A DNA stretch of 64,000 nucleotides from Flavobacterium branchiicola. GTDB lineage: Bacteria; Bacteroidota; Bacteroidia; Flavobacteriales; Flavobacteriaceae. This document shows, piece after piece, positions 53,054-61,727 of this stretch. Each line of letters begins with the position of its first letter. Within the stretch, counting starts at the first letter, position 1. The stretch spans positions 124,001 to 188,000 of the forward strand of contig NZ_JAGYWA010000004.1 of the NCBI RefSeq assembly GCF_018383905.1, written 5' to 3'. Both the position numbers and the translations under genes were made by a program. The notes beneath the pieces are model-generated. The model did not search any database and was not told the origin of the DNA. It was given only the letters and a program-made list of their open reading frames with translations.

Positions 53054-54076
53054 ATGAATACTCTTTTACGATTAATTCCTGTTCTCTTTTTATTTCAATA
53101 TTCATTTGCCCAAAACGGTGAACTCATTAATAAACAAGCCATTCATTTTAGTTTAAAAGAGGATAAAGACGCTATCGATTTTATTGTAATTGATACGGTT
53201 CTGACAACAAAGAAACCTGTTTTTTTATTTTGCCAGGGCTCTTTACCAATGCCTCTTTTTGTAAAGCCAGAAAAGGAATCTATGTGGATGATCGCGGGCG
53301 GAATAAGAAATTTTGATATTGCTAAGATTAAAGAACATTATCATTTGGTGATTATTTCAATGCCAAAAACTCCGGTTATTGCTGAAGAAAAAAATCTTAA
53401 TAAATCCTATTCTTATATTCCAAACCCAGATAAGCCGGAAGATTTTGATCGCGAATTTGAATTGTCAGATTATCTTGAAAATTATCAAAAAAGAGGAAAT
53501 GCAGTTTTAAAGTTTTTGCAAAAACAGAAATGGGTTGATTCTTCTAAACTTGTAGTTGCAGGTCATTCGCAAGGCTCAAAAGTGGCGTCAGCCCTTGCAG
53601 TTAGTAATAAAAAAATAACACAGCTAGGTTTGTTTGGTGCGAATCCGTTTGGGAGAATTGATCAATTAATAAGAGATGACAGAAAAGCAGCCGAGGCTCA
53701 TGCAATAACATGGAAAGAAGCCGACGAATCTATGGAGAAAAATTATCAAATGCTCCGAGATTCTTATAATGAAGATAAATTAAATACAAAACCTTATTTG
53801 CTAGCCTGGAAATCATTTTCAAAACCTCAGATAAATGATTGGCTAAAAATTGAAATTCCAACTTATCTGGCTTATGCAACAAATGATATTGCTTCAGATT
53901 TATGTGATTTAGTCCCATTATTTTATATTCAGCATTCAAAAACTAATTTGACTTATAAGCGTTATTTAGATTTAGAGCACAACTTTTTTGAAGTAAAGGA
54001 AAATGGAAGAGCAGATCATGAAAAACCACATTGGAAAGAAGTAATGAATGATTTCATAGACTGGACATTAAAATAA
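53054..54076 (+). CDS. Exported alpha/beta hydrolase
   Basis: This 340-residue protein has a signal peptide of about 19 residues (FQYSFAQ). An alpha/beta hydrolase core has the nucleophile elbow VAGHSQGSK, and a late YLDLEHNFFE supplies the His candidate. The substrate is unknown; esterase or peptidase activity is possible. It has its own promoter and terminator. Confidence 0.85.
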   Translation: MNTLLRLIPVLFLFQYSFAQNGELINKQAIHFSLKEDKDAIDFIVIDTVLTTKKPVFLFCQGSLPMPLFVKPEKESMWMIAGGIRNFDIAKIKEHYHLVIISMPKTPVIAEEKNLNKSYSYIPNPDKPEDFDREFELSDYLENYQKRGNAVLKFLQKQKWVDSSKLVVAGHSQGSKVASALAVSNKKITQLGLFGANPFGRIDQLIRDDRKAAEAHAITWKEADESMEKNYQMLRDSYNEDKLNTKPYLLAWKSFSKPQINDWLKIEIPTYLAYATNDIASDLCDLVPLFYIQHSKTNLTYKRYLDLEHNFFEVKENGRADHEKPHWKEVMNDFIDWTLK

Positions 54077-54083
54077 AATAAAA

Positions 54084-54115
54084 AAGGTCTGATTTATCGA
54101 AATCAGACCTTTTTT
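54084..54115. terminator. Bidirectional terminator
   Basis: The stem AAAAAAGGTCTGATTT with complement AAATCAGACCTTTTTT and 4-nt loop lies between two convergent genes. Both strands end in a T run. Confidence 0.93.
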
Positions 54116-54126
54116 ATACTTAGTAT

Positions 54127-54160
54127 CTTAGTAGCTCAGAACCTTAGCAACTTAGAACTA
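54127..54160. repeat. Dispersed repeat CTTAGTAGC...
   Basis: CTTAGTAGCTCAGAACCTTA matches 10066-10085 at 19 of 20 bases. It ends just at the stop codon of the large fusion gene. Confidence 0.55.
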
Positions 54161-57100
54161 AAAACTATACGCCGCTCCAAAAATAAGTCTTCCAACTTCA
54201 TCTGGAGATTTAAAATAAGAGATTCTTGCGGTAATAACATTTATAGCATTTATCCAAAGACCTCCGCCATAATCCTGATGCCATTTTTTGGAGTTTTCGC
54301 CATCAAGCCAGATTCTTCCATAATCAAAACCACCTAAAATTCCGTAAGTCATTGGTGCAACTGTTCGCTGAATTTTTCCAATGGTTAAACGTAAATCAGA
54401 GCTTTGAGAGTAATACGAGCTTCCTAAGAAACGTTCATTTCTATATCCTCTCAAATCAGTATCACCACCTAAAGTTGCGCCCTGATAAAATTCGTAGTTA
54501 TTATTTAAAATCGCTTTTCCTTTAAAATAAGTGGCCAAAATAAGTTTTCCGTTATGATCAATTTTATGGGTAAAACCTAAGATGCTTTCAAGCGTAGGGA
54601 AATTTTGTTTGGTTTCATTTAAATTTGTGGTCCAGGTTCCTGCAATCATAAAATGAATTCCTAAAGTTGGTTTCGCAGCAAAATCGGCGTTTTTAAAAAC
54701 ATATTTTACTTTCAAACCTCCAAAAGTCTGACTATCAAAAACAGCCGGATTTACAATACCCGGAATGTCAATAAATCTATTTTCGGTTTCTTCAACAGTC
54801 ATTCTCTGTAAAATAGGCTGAAGGCTAAATTCGCTTCCATAACGCCCAACGTGTCTTACAGCTCCTGAAACATTAAATTTGCGGATGCGAACACGATTGT
54901 AATCCATTCCAAGTTCTTCGTCGTTATTTGTAGTTTCGTTTCCGTATCCAAAATAGTTCATCGCAAAATTTGGTGTGGTCAATTGCGATTCCACATCAAT
55001 TACCCATTTACCCAGTAATCCCGGAAAATGTGCCACATAATTAAACTCTAAACCACCGGTTGCAAAATAATAGAAACCGTTTAAAATATGTCTTTGAGTA
55101 TACGGATTCTGTTTGAAATTGTTTACCGTATAATTTAAATTGAAACCTACTTTTACACCATCATCCGGATTATAACCAATATTTGGAAGTCCAGAAATCA
55201 CATTGTATTTTGGTTTTTCATAATTATAAAGGTTAACATCGTAATCATCCGTCAATTGAGTATGCGTTTTGGAATCCAGATTGTATGTGTTTTCTTTTGA
55301 CTTGAAATCATAAACAATAACTCTTTTTCCATTTTCAATGTTATAAGTATCGTTGTTTTGACCACCAATTAAACGAATTTTAATTTTTGATTTCTCATTT
55401 CCTTTTACTTCAAAAACATCATTATCATCTAAACCATAAAGCCATAAATTTGAGGTTTTATCATCCGTTACTTTTTTGGTATAAATCAATTCGTCGCCCT
55501 CTTTCTTTACTCGGAAAACCTGAATTTCAAGACCTTTTTTAATATTGTGATTGATAACAAACTTATCTTTTTTGTCTGTTCCGGCAATCATTACCGTATG
55601 ACTTAGTACATCAAAATATTCTGAAGCATATTTTTGAAGTTCTTTTTTTCTGCTTTTTAATTTTTGCTTGATTTCTTCAATAGTTTCATCCTGAACTTCT
55701 TTAGGTAAATTCTTAAAGGCACTATCAATATCAGCATCAGTTAAATTTTCCTGAATAAATTTTGCCTGTTCGATCCAGTCTTTTTCTTCGGCAGTTTTCA
55801 AAAAAGCCAAATCCATTGGGTAAGGTTCTCTGTTAAGCCATTTTACATTGTCGATTTTATCCTTAAAGCTACGCATATGGCGTAATGCCGGAATATTCAT
55901 TAAAAGAGAAAGTAATGCACCATCATATTTTACAAAAGCCTGATCTCTGTCTCGCGGAATTGGTTTGTAAATTACTTTATCTCCTGTTTTGTATTCGCCC
56001 CAACGCCACTGATCGCTATGTCTGTCCCAGTCGCCAATAAGCATGTCAAACAAACGGGCTTTCATATATTCTTTTTCATCAACCGAATATTTTTCGTCTT
56101 TATGAAGGTTTTTGATCATATCATCAGTTCCAATAATATTGCTCGGATTCCCGAAGTTTTTACCATCAAGATGATTATCCGCAGGTCTTTCTTCAACCAT
56201 ATATAACTGATCTCCAAAACTTGAATTAAATTCGCCTAGACCATTTTGCTTCGGAATATAATATAGAATCGGATTTGTGTGCGAAAGGCCGATATGATCA
56301 GAAAGATTTCCAACAGCAAACGGGGTGTAAGGATGAGAAGTGGTATAAAAATCCAATAAGAAATTTTCGGTATACGTATCTTCAAAATCATTTACAATAT
56401 ATTGATCTTTAAAAGCAACAGATTGCAAGAATACAGTTGCGCTTTTCTTCATAGCACGCATTACGTATTCGCGTCCTTTTGGATCTGACATTCTTAACGA
56501 AACAGATTGATGGCCTCCGCCTTCGCGAATAGGTTTTAAACCGCCCATTAAAGTATCTACAGTTGCTGTTTTGGCTTCAATTGGCATGCTGTAATACTTT
56601 CTGTAATGTTGTCCGAATAGAAATTTATGAAGAAAACCTTTGTCGGTCATTTTTGCAGAATAAATAGAAGTCGTCACTTTTGGAGGAAAGTTATTCGGGA
56701 TATCTGCTGCCCAATTGATTTCTTTGGCTTTTATAATTTCGCGCTCAAAAAGTAACTTCTCTTTATTGTTTTCATTCCCAAAATAAGAAACCTTGGCGTC
56801 TCCGCTTTTAAATAAGGTTAAAGTAGCGTAACCATTTCCTCCATACGAAAAATCATTTGGTGCAATGGCACGTGCCGCCTCAGATTTTGATCCGGCGCCA
56901 CTGATAATCTGCTGAATATTTTCTTTGCTTATATATTGTAAATTGTGGTCATGTCCAGATACTACAATTACATTTTTCTGTTTTTGTAAAAGGGTTTTAA
57001 TTCTTTTAGCATAAATGGTGTATTGTTTGTTTTGAATGTCCTGCGGACTAACTCCTGATGTTTTTCGTAACAGATTGATAAAAGATCCTATTATCGGAAG

Positions 57101-57892
57101 CGGAATTTTATTCTCTAAAGGAAATAATTGTTTTTCCATTGAAAATTGACCACCATGCGTTCCATTGCTTAATAACGGATGATGAATGGCAAGAACAACT
57201 GTTTTTTCCTGATTTTTGTTTAGAATACTTTCCAGTTCATCAAAAAAATCTTCTCTGGTTTTAATATCGCAATTGTCATTTATAGTAGGGTGATTGTTCC
57301 AATCTTCCAGAAACCATTCACTGTCAATTGCTACTAACGTTGCAGTACTGTCAATTTTTACAGATTCTATAGGACATGTTTTTCGTGGTAAAAACGCTTT
57401 TTTATCATCCAGATATTTGGTAACAAATTCAGCCTGACGCTCCATGCCTTTAATACCGCTGTACCAGTCATGATTTCCTGGAATAAAAATGGTTTTGCCC
57501 TTAAATCCTTTAGTTAATTTCAACTGATTGGTAAGTTTTGTTTCGGCTAAGGCCTTGTCTTCAGCGTTTTTATCACTAGGAAAACCTTTCGGGTAAATAT
57601 TATCTCCCAAAAACAAAAGTGTAGATTTTTTACCTGATTTTTTTAGCTTCTGATGCAGAAGTTCTAAGGTTTGTTGCGCCTGTTCTTCATCTGCATTTCC
57701 GGCATCTCCCACTAAATAAAAAGTATGGGCAATTTTTATTGTATCAGTCGCGTTTTCAGTTTCGATAGCACTTACATTTTTTCCGTATTGCGCTTTATTA
57801 GTAGCGCAGGAATATATAAATAGTAATGCAAGAGTTGCTGATGAAAAGTTTTTAATCTTGGCAATAAAATGATTATCCAAAAACAATTTCAT
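54158..57892 (-). CDS. Metallophosphoesterase / kinase-like / outer-membrane barrel fusion
   Basis: This 1244-residue lipoprotein (signal ending FIYSC, Cys29) has three parts. Residues about 55-370 are a calcineurin-type metallophosphoesterase with GD (62-63), LGDNIYP (Asp97), PGNHDW (His141), HH (237-238) and GHDH (313-316). Residues about 440-700 hold IGDWDRHSDQWRW (Asp621-His625) and YKPIPRDRDQAF (Asp648-Asp650), the motif pair seen in HipA/Fam20/CotH-type atypical kinases. After a beta-rich linker with LIGGQNNDTY (842-850), residues about 900-1244 form a BamA/Omp85-like barrel ending FGAAYSF. It starts 26 bp from a divergent HD-membrane gene. Confidence 0.85.
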   Translation of the reverse strand: MKLFLDNHFIAKIKNFSSATLALLFIYSCATNKAQYGKNVSAIETENATDTIKIAHTFYLVGDAGNADEEQAQQTLELLHQKLKKSGKKSTLLFLGDNIYPKGFPSDKNAEDKALAETKLTNQLKLTKGFKGKTIFIPGNHDWYSGIKGMERQAEFVTKYLDDKKAFLPRKTCPIESVKIDSTATLVAIDSEWFLEDWNNHPTINDNCDIKTREDFFDELESILNKNQEKTVVLAIHHPLLSNGTHGGQFSMEKQLFPLENKIPLPIIGSFINLLRKTSGVSPQDIQNKQYTIYAKRIKTLLQKQKNVIVVSGHDHNLQYISKENIQQIISGAGSKSEAARAIAPNDFSYGGNGYATLTLFKSGDAKVSYFGNENNKEKLLFEREIIKAKEINWAADIPNNFPPKVTTSIYSAKMTDKGFLHKFLFGQHYRKYYSMPIEAKTATVDTLMGGLKPIREGGGHQSVSLRMSDPKGREYVMRAMKKSATVFLQSVAFKDQYIVNDFEDTYTENFLLDFYTTSHPYTPFAVGNLSDHIGLSHTNPILYYIPKQNGLGEFNSSFGDQLYMVEERPADNHLDGKNFGNPSNIIGTDDMIKNLHKDEKYSVDEKEYMKARLFDMLIGDWDRHSDQWRWGEYKTGDKVIYKPIPRDRDQAFVKYDGALLSLLMNIPALRHMRSFKDKIDNVKWLNREPYPMDLAFLKTAEEKDWIEQAKFIQENLTDADIDSAFKNLPKEVQDETIEEIKQKLKSRKKELQKYASEYFDVLSHTVMIAGTDKKDKFVINHNIKKGLEIQVFRVKKEGDELIYTKKVTDDKTSNLWLYGLDDNDVFEVKGNEKSKIKIRLIGGQNNDTYNIENGKRVIVYDFKSKENTYNLDSKTHTQLTDDYDVNLYNYEKPKYNVISGLPNIGYNPDDGVKVGFNLNYTVNNFKQNPYTQRHILNGFYYFATGGLEFNYVAHFPGLLGKWVIDVESQLTTPNFAMNYFGYGNETTNNDEELGMDYNRVRIRKFNVSGAVRHVGRYGSEFSLQPILQRMTVEETENRFIDIPGIVNPAVFDSQTFGGLKVKYVFKNADFAAKPTLGIHFMIAGTWTTNLNETKQNFPTLESILGFTHKIDHNGKLILATYFKGKAILNNNYEFYQGATLGGDTDLRGYRNERFLGSSYYSQSSDLRLTIGKIQRTVAPMTYGILGGFDYGRIWLDGENSKKWHQDYGGGLWINAINVITARISYFKSPDEVGRLIFGAAYSF

Positions 57893-57918
57893 AATTTAGT
57901 GGTATTAAAATAATTTTT

Positions 57919-59112
57919 ATGAACCTAATAGAACAATCCGAAGACTTCGTTAGTAATTTACTCAAAGATAAACTTTCTAATTTATATTCTTATCATAATT
58001 TTAACCATACTTTAACAGTAGTTACTGCAGTAAAAGAGCTGTGTAAAAAAGAAGATGTTGATGACGATGATAAAGAAGTCCTTTTGATTGCAGCCTGGTT
58101 TCATGATACGGGATATATCAACGGTTATGAAAATCACGAAGAAAGAAGTGCAAAAATTGCGGCAGACTTTTTAAAAGAAAAAGGAAAATCGGAGGAATTT
58201 ATTGCTAAGGTTTCCAGTCTTATTTTGGCTACAATTAAAGAATATACTCCTAAAAATCATTTAGAAAAAATAATTAAAGATGCCGATTACGCTCATATTA
58301 TGGGTGCGGAATATGTTACAACTTGCGAGTTGCTTCGAATGGAATTGAAAAATACCGGAATTATTTCGTTTTCTAATGAAGAATGGGCAAAAGAGAATAT
58401 GAATTTTCTAATGAACAAGCATCGATTTTATACAGATTATGCGCTTAGAAAATGGCAACCTTTAAAAGAGAAAAACCTTCTGCTGATTCAGAAAAAAATA
58501 GAGAAACAGGAAAAGAAAGCGGCAGAAGCCCTAGAAGATGAACTTAAAAAGAAAGAGAAACTGGAGAAAGTTGAAAAACCGGACCGTGGTATTGACACTT
58601 TGTTTCGTGTTACATTAGGAAACCATACACGATTAAGCGGAATTGCAGATAGTAAAGCAAATATTTTATTATCAGTAAATGCTATTATTATTTCGATTGC
58701 ACTTTCTTCAATCATACCAAAATTAGACAGTCCGAAAAATGCTCATTTAGTAATTCCGACTTTTATAATGTTGATTTCTAGTGTTATTACGATTATTTTT
58801 GCCATCCTTTCTACGAGACCAAAAGTTACTTCAGGATTTTTTACTCGTGATGATGTAGAAGCCAAAAGAGTTAACTTGATGTTTTTTGGAAACTTTTACA
58901 AAATGCCATTGGAAGAATATGACTGGGCGATGAACGAAATGATGAAAGATCGTGATTATCTTTATTCTACCATGATCAAAGATTTGTATTACTTAGGTTT
59001 GGTTTTGCAGCGAAAGTATAATTTACTGCGAATCGCCTATAACCTTTTTATGATTGGAATAATCATAACCGTAATTGCATTTGTAATCGCTTTTAGAGAA
59101 GTTACTATATAA
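57919..59112 (+). CDS. HD-domain / Pycsar-effector-like (DUF5706) membrane fusion
   Basis: This is a 397-residue protein. The N-terminal HD hydrolase domain (about 1-180) has His26/His30 (YHNFNHT), His62-Asp63 (WFHDTGY) and Asp121 (KDADYAH). A charged Lys/Glu-rich coil follows (about 183-220). The C-terminal domain starts NHTRLSGIADSKANILLSV and contains three membrane helices (about 247-266, 278-297, 371-392), as in PycTM-type Pycsar effectors. HD domains hydrolyse nucleotides or phosphoesters, and Pycsar effectors respond to cyclic pyrimidine nucleotides. No cyclase gene is in this window. It ends 17 bp before the convergent GAF gene. Confidence 0.88.
   Translation: MNLIEQSEDFVSNLLKDKLSNLYSYHNFNHTLTVVTAVKELCKKEDVDDDDKEVLLIAAWFHDTGYINGYENHEERSAKIAADFLKEKGKSEEFIAKVSSLILATIKEYTPKNHLEKIIKDADYAHIMGAEYVTTCELLRMELKNTGIISFSNEEWAKENMNFLMNKHRFYTDYALRKWQPLKEKNLLLIQKKIEKQEKKAAEALEDELKKKEKLEKVEKPDRGIDTLFRVTLGNHTRLSGIADSKANILLSVNAIIISIALSSIIPKLDSPKNAHLVIPTFIMLISSVITIIFAILSTRPKVTSGFFTRDDVEAKRVNLMFFGNFYKMPLEEYDWAMNEMMKDRDYLYSTMIKDLYYLGLVLQRKYNLLRIAYNLFMIGIIITVIAFVIAFREVTI
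57963..57970 (-). promoter_or_regulatory. Candidate -7 box for the large fusion gene
   Basis: On the minus strand TATCTTTG matches the consensus exactly. It lies inside the divergent HD gene, giving a leader of about 65 nt. No -33 element is clear. Confidence 0.35.
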
Positions 59113-59117
59113 AGAAA

Positions 59118-59140
59118 AGCTCAACTAACTTAGTTGAGCT
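59118..59140. terminator. Hairpin between the HD-fusion and GAF genes
   Basis: AGCTCAACTAA and TTAGTTGAGCT (11 bp, 1-nt centre) span the end of the GAF gene. No T run follows on either strand, so the terminator call is weak. Confidence 0.4.
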
Positions 59141-61499
59141 CATCTAATAAATCCTGATAAGTGATTTTTTTTGCTGTGGGATTTACAGTATTGTTAATCA
59201 CCTTTACACGAATGGCTCTTAAACCTGAAACACCTTGAAGATCTTCGACTTCAAATTGTTCAATGGCAGGTTCAAGTACTTTTTTGTGCTGTAAATATTT
59301 AATATATTTTAAGTACTCTGTTTCTTCATTATTTTGAGAATAGACAATTGTAATTTTTTCTTTCTCAGTAATTCGTTCGTTTGTGCCTTTAATATTGGCT
59401 TTATCGATACGTTTTTTAACCACTTCGTATCGTGCATTATAAGTTCCGTCAACGTCAAAACGTTTTTCATCCATTCTAAATCGAATGGAAAGCGGAGCGC
59501 TAAAAACTAATATTAAAGACGTAACATCCAATTCATAAGGAAGCGATTCTTTAAGCTGATGATGTTCCAGTTCCATTTCGCATAAAGTTTGTAATTGCCA
59601 TAATCTAAGATTATGCAAATACATGATATCAAAAGGTTTAGTTGGCGAAATAGAAGCTCCAATATATAAATTATGCTCTACGCCATCCGTTTTAAAACGT
59701 TCGTAATAATGCGGATAAATCTGTTGCGCTTCAACTTGTTTTTTATCCAGAACCGAAGCTAGTTTTTTGTTGATAATTGACATTGCATTATCAAACTTCT
59801 TTCTTTCCTGATAAAACATTCCCGTTTTTTCGTCCAGATTTTCAAAGTATAGCTCTTCTAATTTTTTATTCTTAGAATTCTCCGTTGTATTTTTTAATAT
59901 AGGATGAATTTCTTCTTCAATATATCTTTGAATGTGTTGTTCTGTATCTGCTTTTAACGGAAATTCTAATTCATTTCGCATCGATTCCAATTCAAATTTT
60001 CTTTGTTCCAGAAGAACAAGATTAGAATTTGGCTTTTGATTGTCAAAAATGGCTAAAAGAGCCGAAAGCTGATTTTTTAGATCTGATTTTACGGTTTCGT
60101 TTCGATGTTCAGAGGAACTTTTAATATCAATCTGACCATATAAAGGATATACATTTTTGAAAACAATTTCCTTAAAAATATAATCTTTAGTGTGATTAAT
60201 ATTTTGAAAATAATTTTGAGATTCCTTTCTGAATTTCCAGTAAACACTCGGGTGAATAGTTGTGTATTCGCGTTGAATAATTGCTTCAATCTGATGTTGC
60301 ATATCCGTATTATAACGATCAATAGTATCAGTTAAATAGGGTAGAACCAGTTCAAGTTTTGTTGCGTTAACACTATTTAAAGCTCTTGGTGTTTCAGATA
60401 CGAGTTCTACAACGCCCAATAATTGTCCTTCTTTAACAACGGGAGCAAAAACACAACTCTGGATACCTTGTTTCAGCAAATGTTCACCTAGTTTTTTATT
60501 AGGCGATTCCTCAATGAATTTTAGCACATTTGAAATTACAAAAGGCTCATTTTTATCTAAAAGATTTTCAAAAGAACAGCCAAAAAAAGCATTTTTACAA
60601 TCTACTTCCTGATCTGTTTTTAAAAGAAAACTTTGCAGCTGATTATCAAATTTTATTGGTCGGATAAATTTTTCTTCTTCAGGATTGTAAATGATGAAAC
60701 CAACCTTCAAACTTGGAATTTTAAAAATTGATCTAAAAATATCCTCGATAATTTCAGTCGAAGCAACTCTGGTAGAATCCGGTTTTAATAAATTACTTTT
60801 TAAGTTTGAGATGGCACTTTCTGTAGTGGCATCAAATAACGACACAATACCAAAACCTTTTAAGGTCCAGCTTCGTGATGGAAATTTAGATTTCCACAAG
60901 TCAATATCGTTGTAATTATCAATTAACTGGTCAATATCATCTTGTGTAAGTTCAACTGCTCTTTCAGTTGGAGTAATTTCCATGAAGTCAGCATTGTAAA
61001 GAATCCTGTAGTGTTTCTCTATGCCTTCTTCGTCTGGAATATCATAAAAGAAAGGCTTATTAAAATCGATATTTTGTTTGTAATAACTGCTTAGAATCAA
61101 ACAACAATTATTAATATAAAATTGATGATCATCAAAATCACGAATTTCCATATCGAATTCGTCACCGGCATTTTTCAGAATCTTTTTAAAACGTTCGGTA
61201 TAATTGAATGATAAATTCTGGAATGGAATTGTGATTGCTTTTATCTCATTATTTGTTAATGCAGTAGGAAATAAGTCGGCAACTAGATTTTTTATTAAGG
61301 TCTCGTTGTTTTTGATTGTGTTATAATCACGTATTCCGGTTCTAAATTCCGGATATGCTTCAACCTCTTTTAGTATGGCTTTAGCGTAGTTAGAACGATA
61401 ATCAACATCTGATAAGGCAATTTGCTCAAAAGACTCAATTAATTTATGAAATGAGATAATCGTTTCGAAAGGACTTTCATTGGTTAAAAGACGATCCAT
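59130..61499 (-). CDS. GAF-domain protein, otherwise uncharacterised
   Basis: This is a 789-residue cytosolic protein. A helical N-terminal region (about 1-225) leads to one GAF-like sensor domain (about 245-395, with CVFAPVVKEGQLLGVVELVSETPR). A long region follows (about 400-789) with helical stretches and a beta-rich C terminus, in which I recognise no enzyme. GAF domains bind small molecules such as cyclic nucleotides. It is convergent with the HD/Pycsar-like gene, 17 bp apart. The start at 61499 is supported by a minus-strand TAATTTTG box at 61519-61526. Confidence 0.82.
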   Translation of the reverse strand: MDRLLTNESPFETIISFHKLIESFEQIALSDVDYRSNYAKAILKEVEAYPEFRTGIRDYNTIKNNETLIKNLVADLFPTALTNNEIKAITIPFQNLSFNYTERFKKILKNAGDEFDMEIRDFDDHQFYINNCCLILSSYYKQNIDFNKPFFYDIPDEEGIEKHYRILYNADFMEITPTERAVELTQDDIDQLIDNYNDIDLWKSKFPSRSWTLKGFGIVSLFDATTESAISNLKSNLLKPDSTRVASTEIIEDIFRSIFKIPSLKVGFIIYNPEEEKFIRPIKFDNQLQSFLLKTDQEVDCKNAFFGCSFENLLDKNEPFVISNVLKFIEESPNKKLGEHLLKQGIQSCVFAPVVKEGQLLGVVELVSETPRALNSVNATKLELVLPYLTDTIDRYNTDMQHQIEAIIQREYTTIHPSVYWKFRKESQNYFQNINHTKDYIFKEIVFKNVYPLYGQIDIKSSSEHRNETVKSDLKNQLSALLAIFDNQKPNSNLVLLEQRKFELESMRNELEFPLKADTEQHIQRYIEEEIHPILKNTTENSKNKKLEELYFENLDEKTGMFYQERKKFDNAMSIINKKLASVLDKKQVEAQQIYPHYYERFKTDGVEHNLYIGASISPTKPFDIMYLHNLRLWQLQTLCEMELEHHQLKESLPYELDVTSLILVFSAPLSIRFRMDEKRFDVDGTYNARYEVVKKRIDKANIKGTNERITEKEKITIVYSQNNEETEYLKYIKYLQHKKVLEPAIEQFEVEDLQGVSGLRAIRVKVINNTVNPTAKKITYQDLLDELN

Positions 61500-61518
61500 G
61501 TGGTATTTTTTTAGAATA

Positions 61519-61526
61519 CAAAATTA
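61519..61526 (-). promoter_or_regulatory. Candidate -7 box for the GAF gene
   Basis: TAATTTTG on the minus strand is a consensus match 19 bp before the ATG. The -33 element is not evident. Confidence 0.35.
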
Positions 61527-61649
61527 AGCATAAATTAAGAAACGACCTCATTTTACAATTTCTTTCATTTATAGTCTGATAGTTATTTCCTTTACAAATA
61601 AAGGGTTTAAAAAGAATCTCGTTTATTTTAACTAAAATTTAACAAATTA

Positions 61650-61675
61650 AATAACGGAACGATCGTTCCGTTATT
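61650..61675. promoter_or_regulatory. TetR operator in front of the SDR gene
   Basis: This is a perfect 26-bp palindrome centred on GATC with core CGGAACGATCGTTCCG. It lies immediately before the -7 box TATCTTTG (61677-61684), in the spacer and -33 region. The core recurs before the TetR gene, so the neighbouring TetR protein is the likely ligand. Confidence 0.85.
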
Positions 61676-61676
61676 G

Positions 61677-61684
61677 TATCTTTG
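61677..61684 (+). promoter_or_regulatory. -7 box TATCTTTG of the SDR gene
   Basis: An exact consensus match lies 43 bp before the ATG at 61728 and is overlapped upstream by the operator. Confidence 0.7.
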
Positions 61685-61727
61685 TACCATAATAATTGAA
61701 TAATCAATAACTTAAAAAATAAATAAA

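Noticed and set aside
57919..59112. A complete Pycsar antiphage system
   Set aside because: Only the effector-like part is present; neither neighbour is a nucleotide cyclase, so I call only a fusion protein with an effector-like domain.
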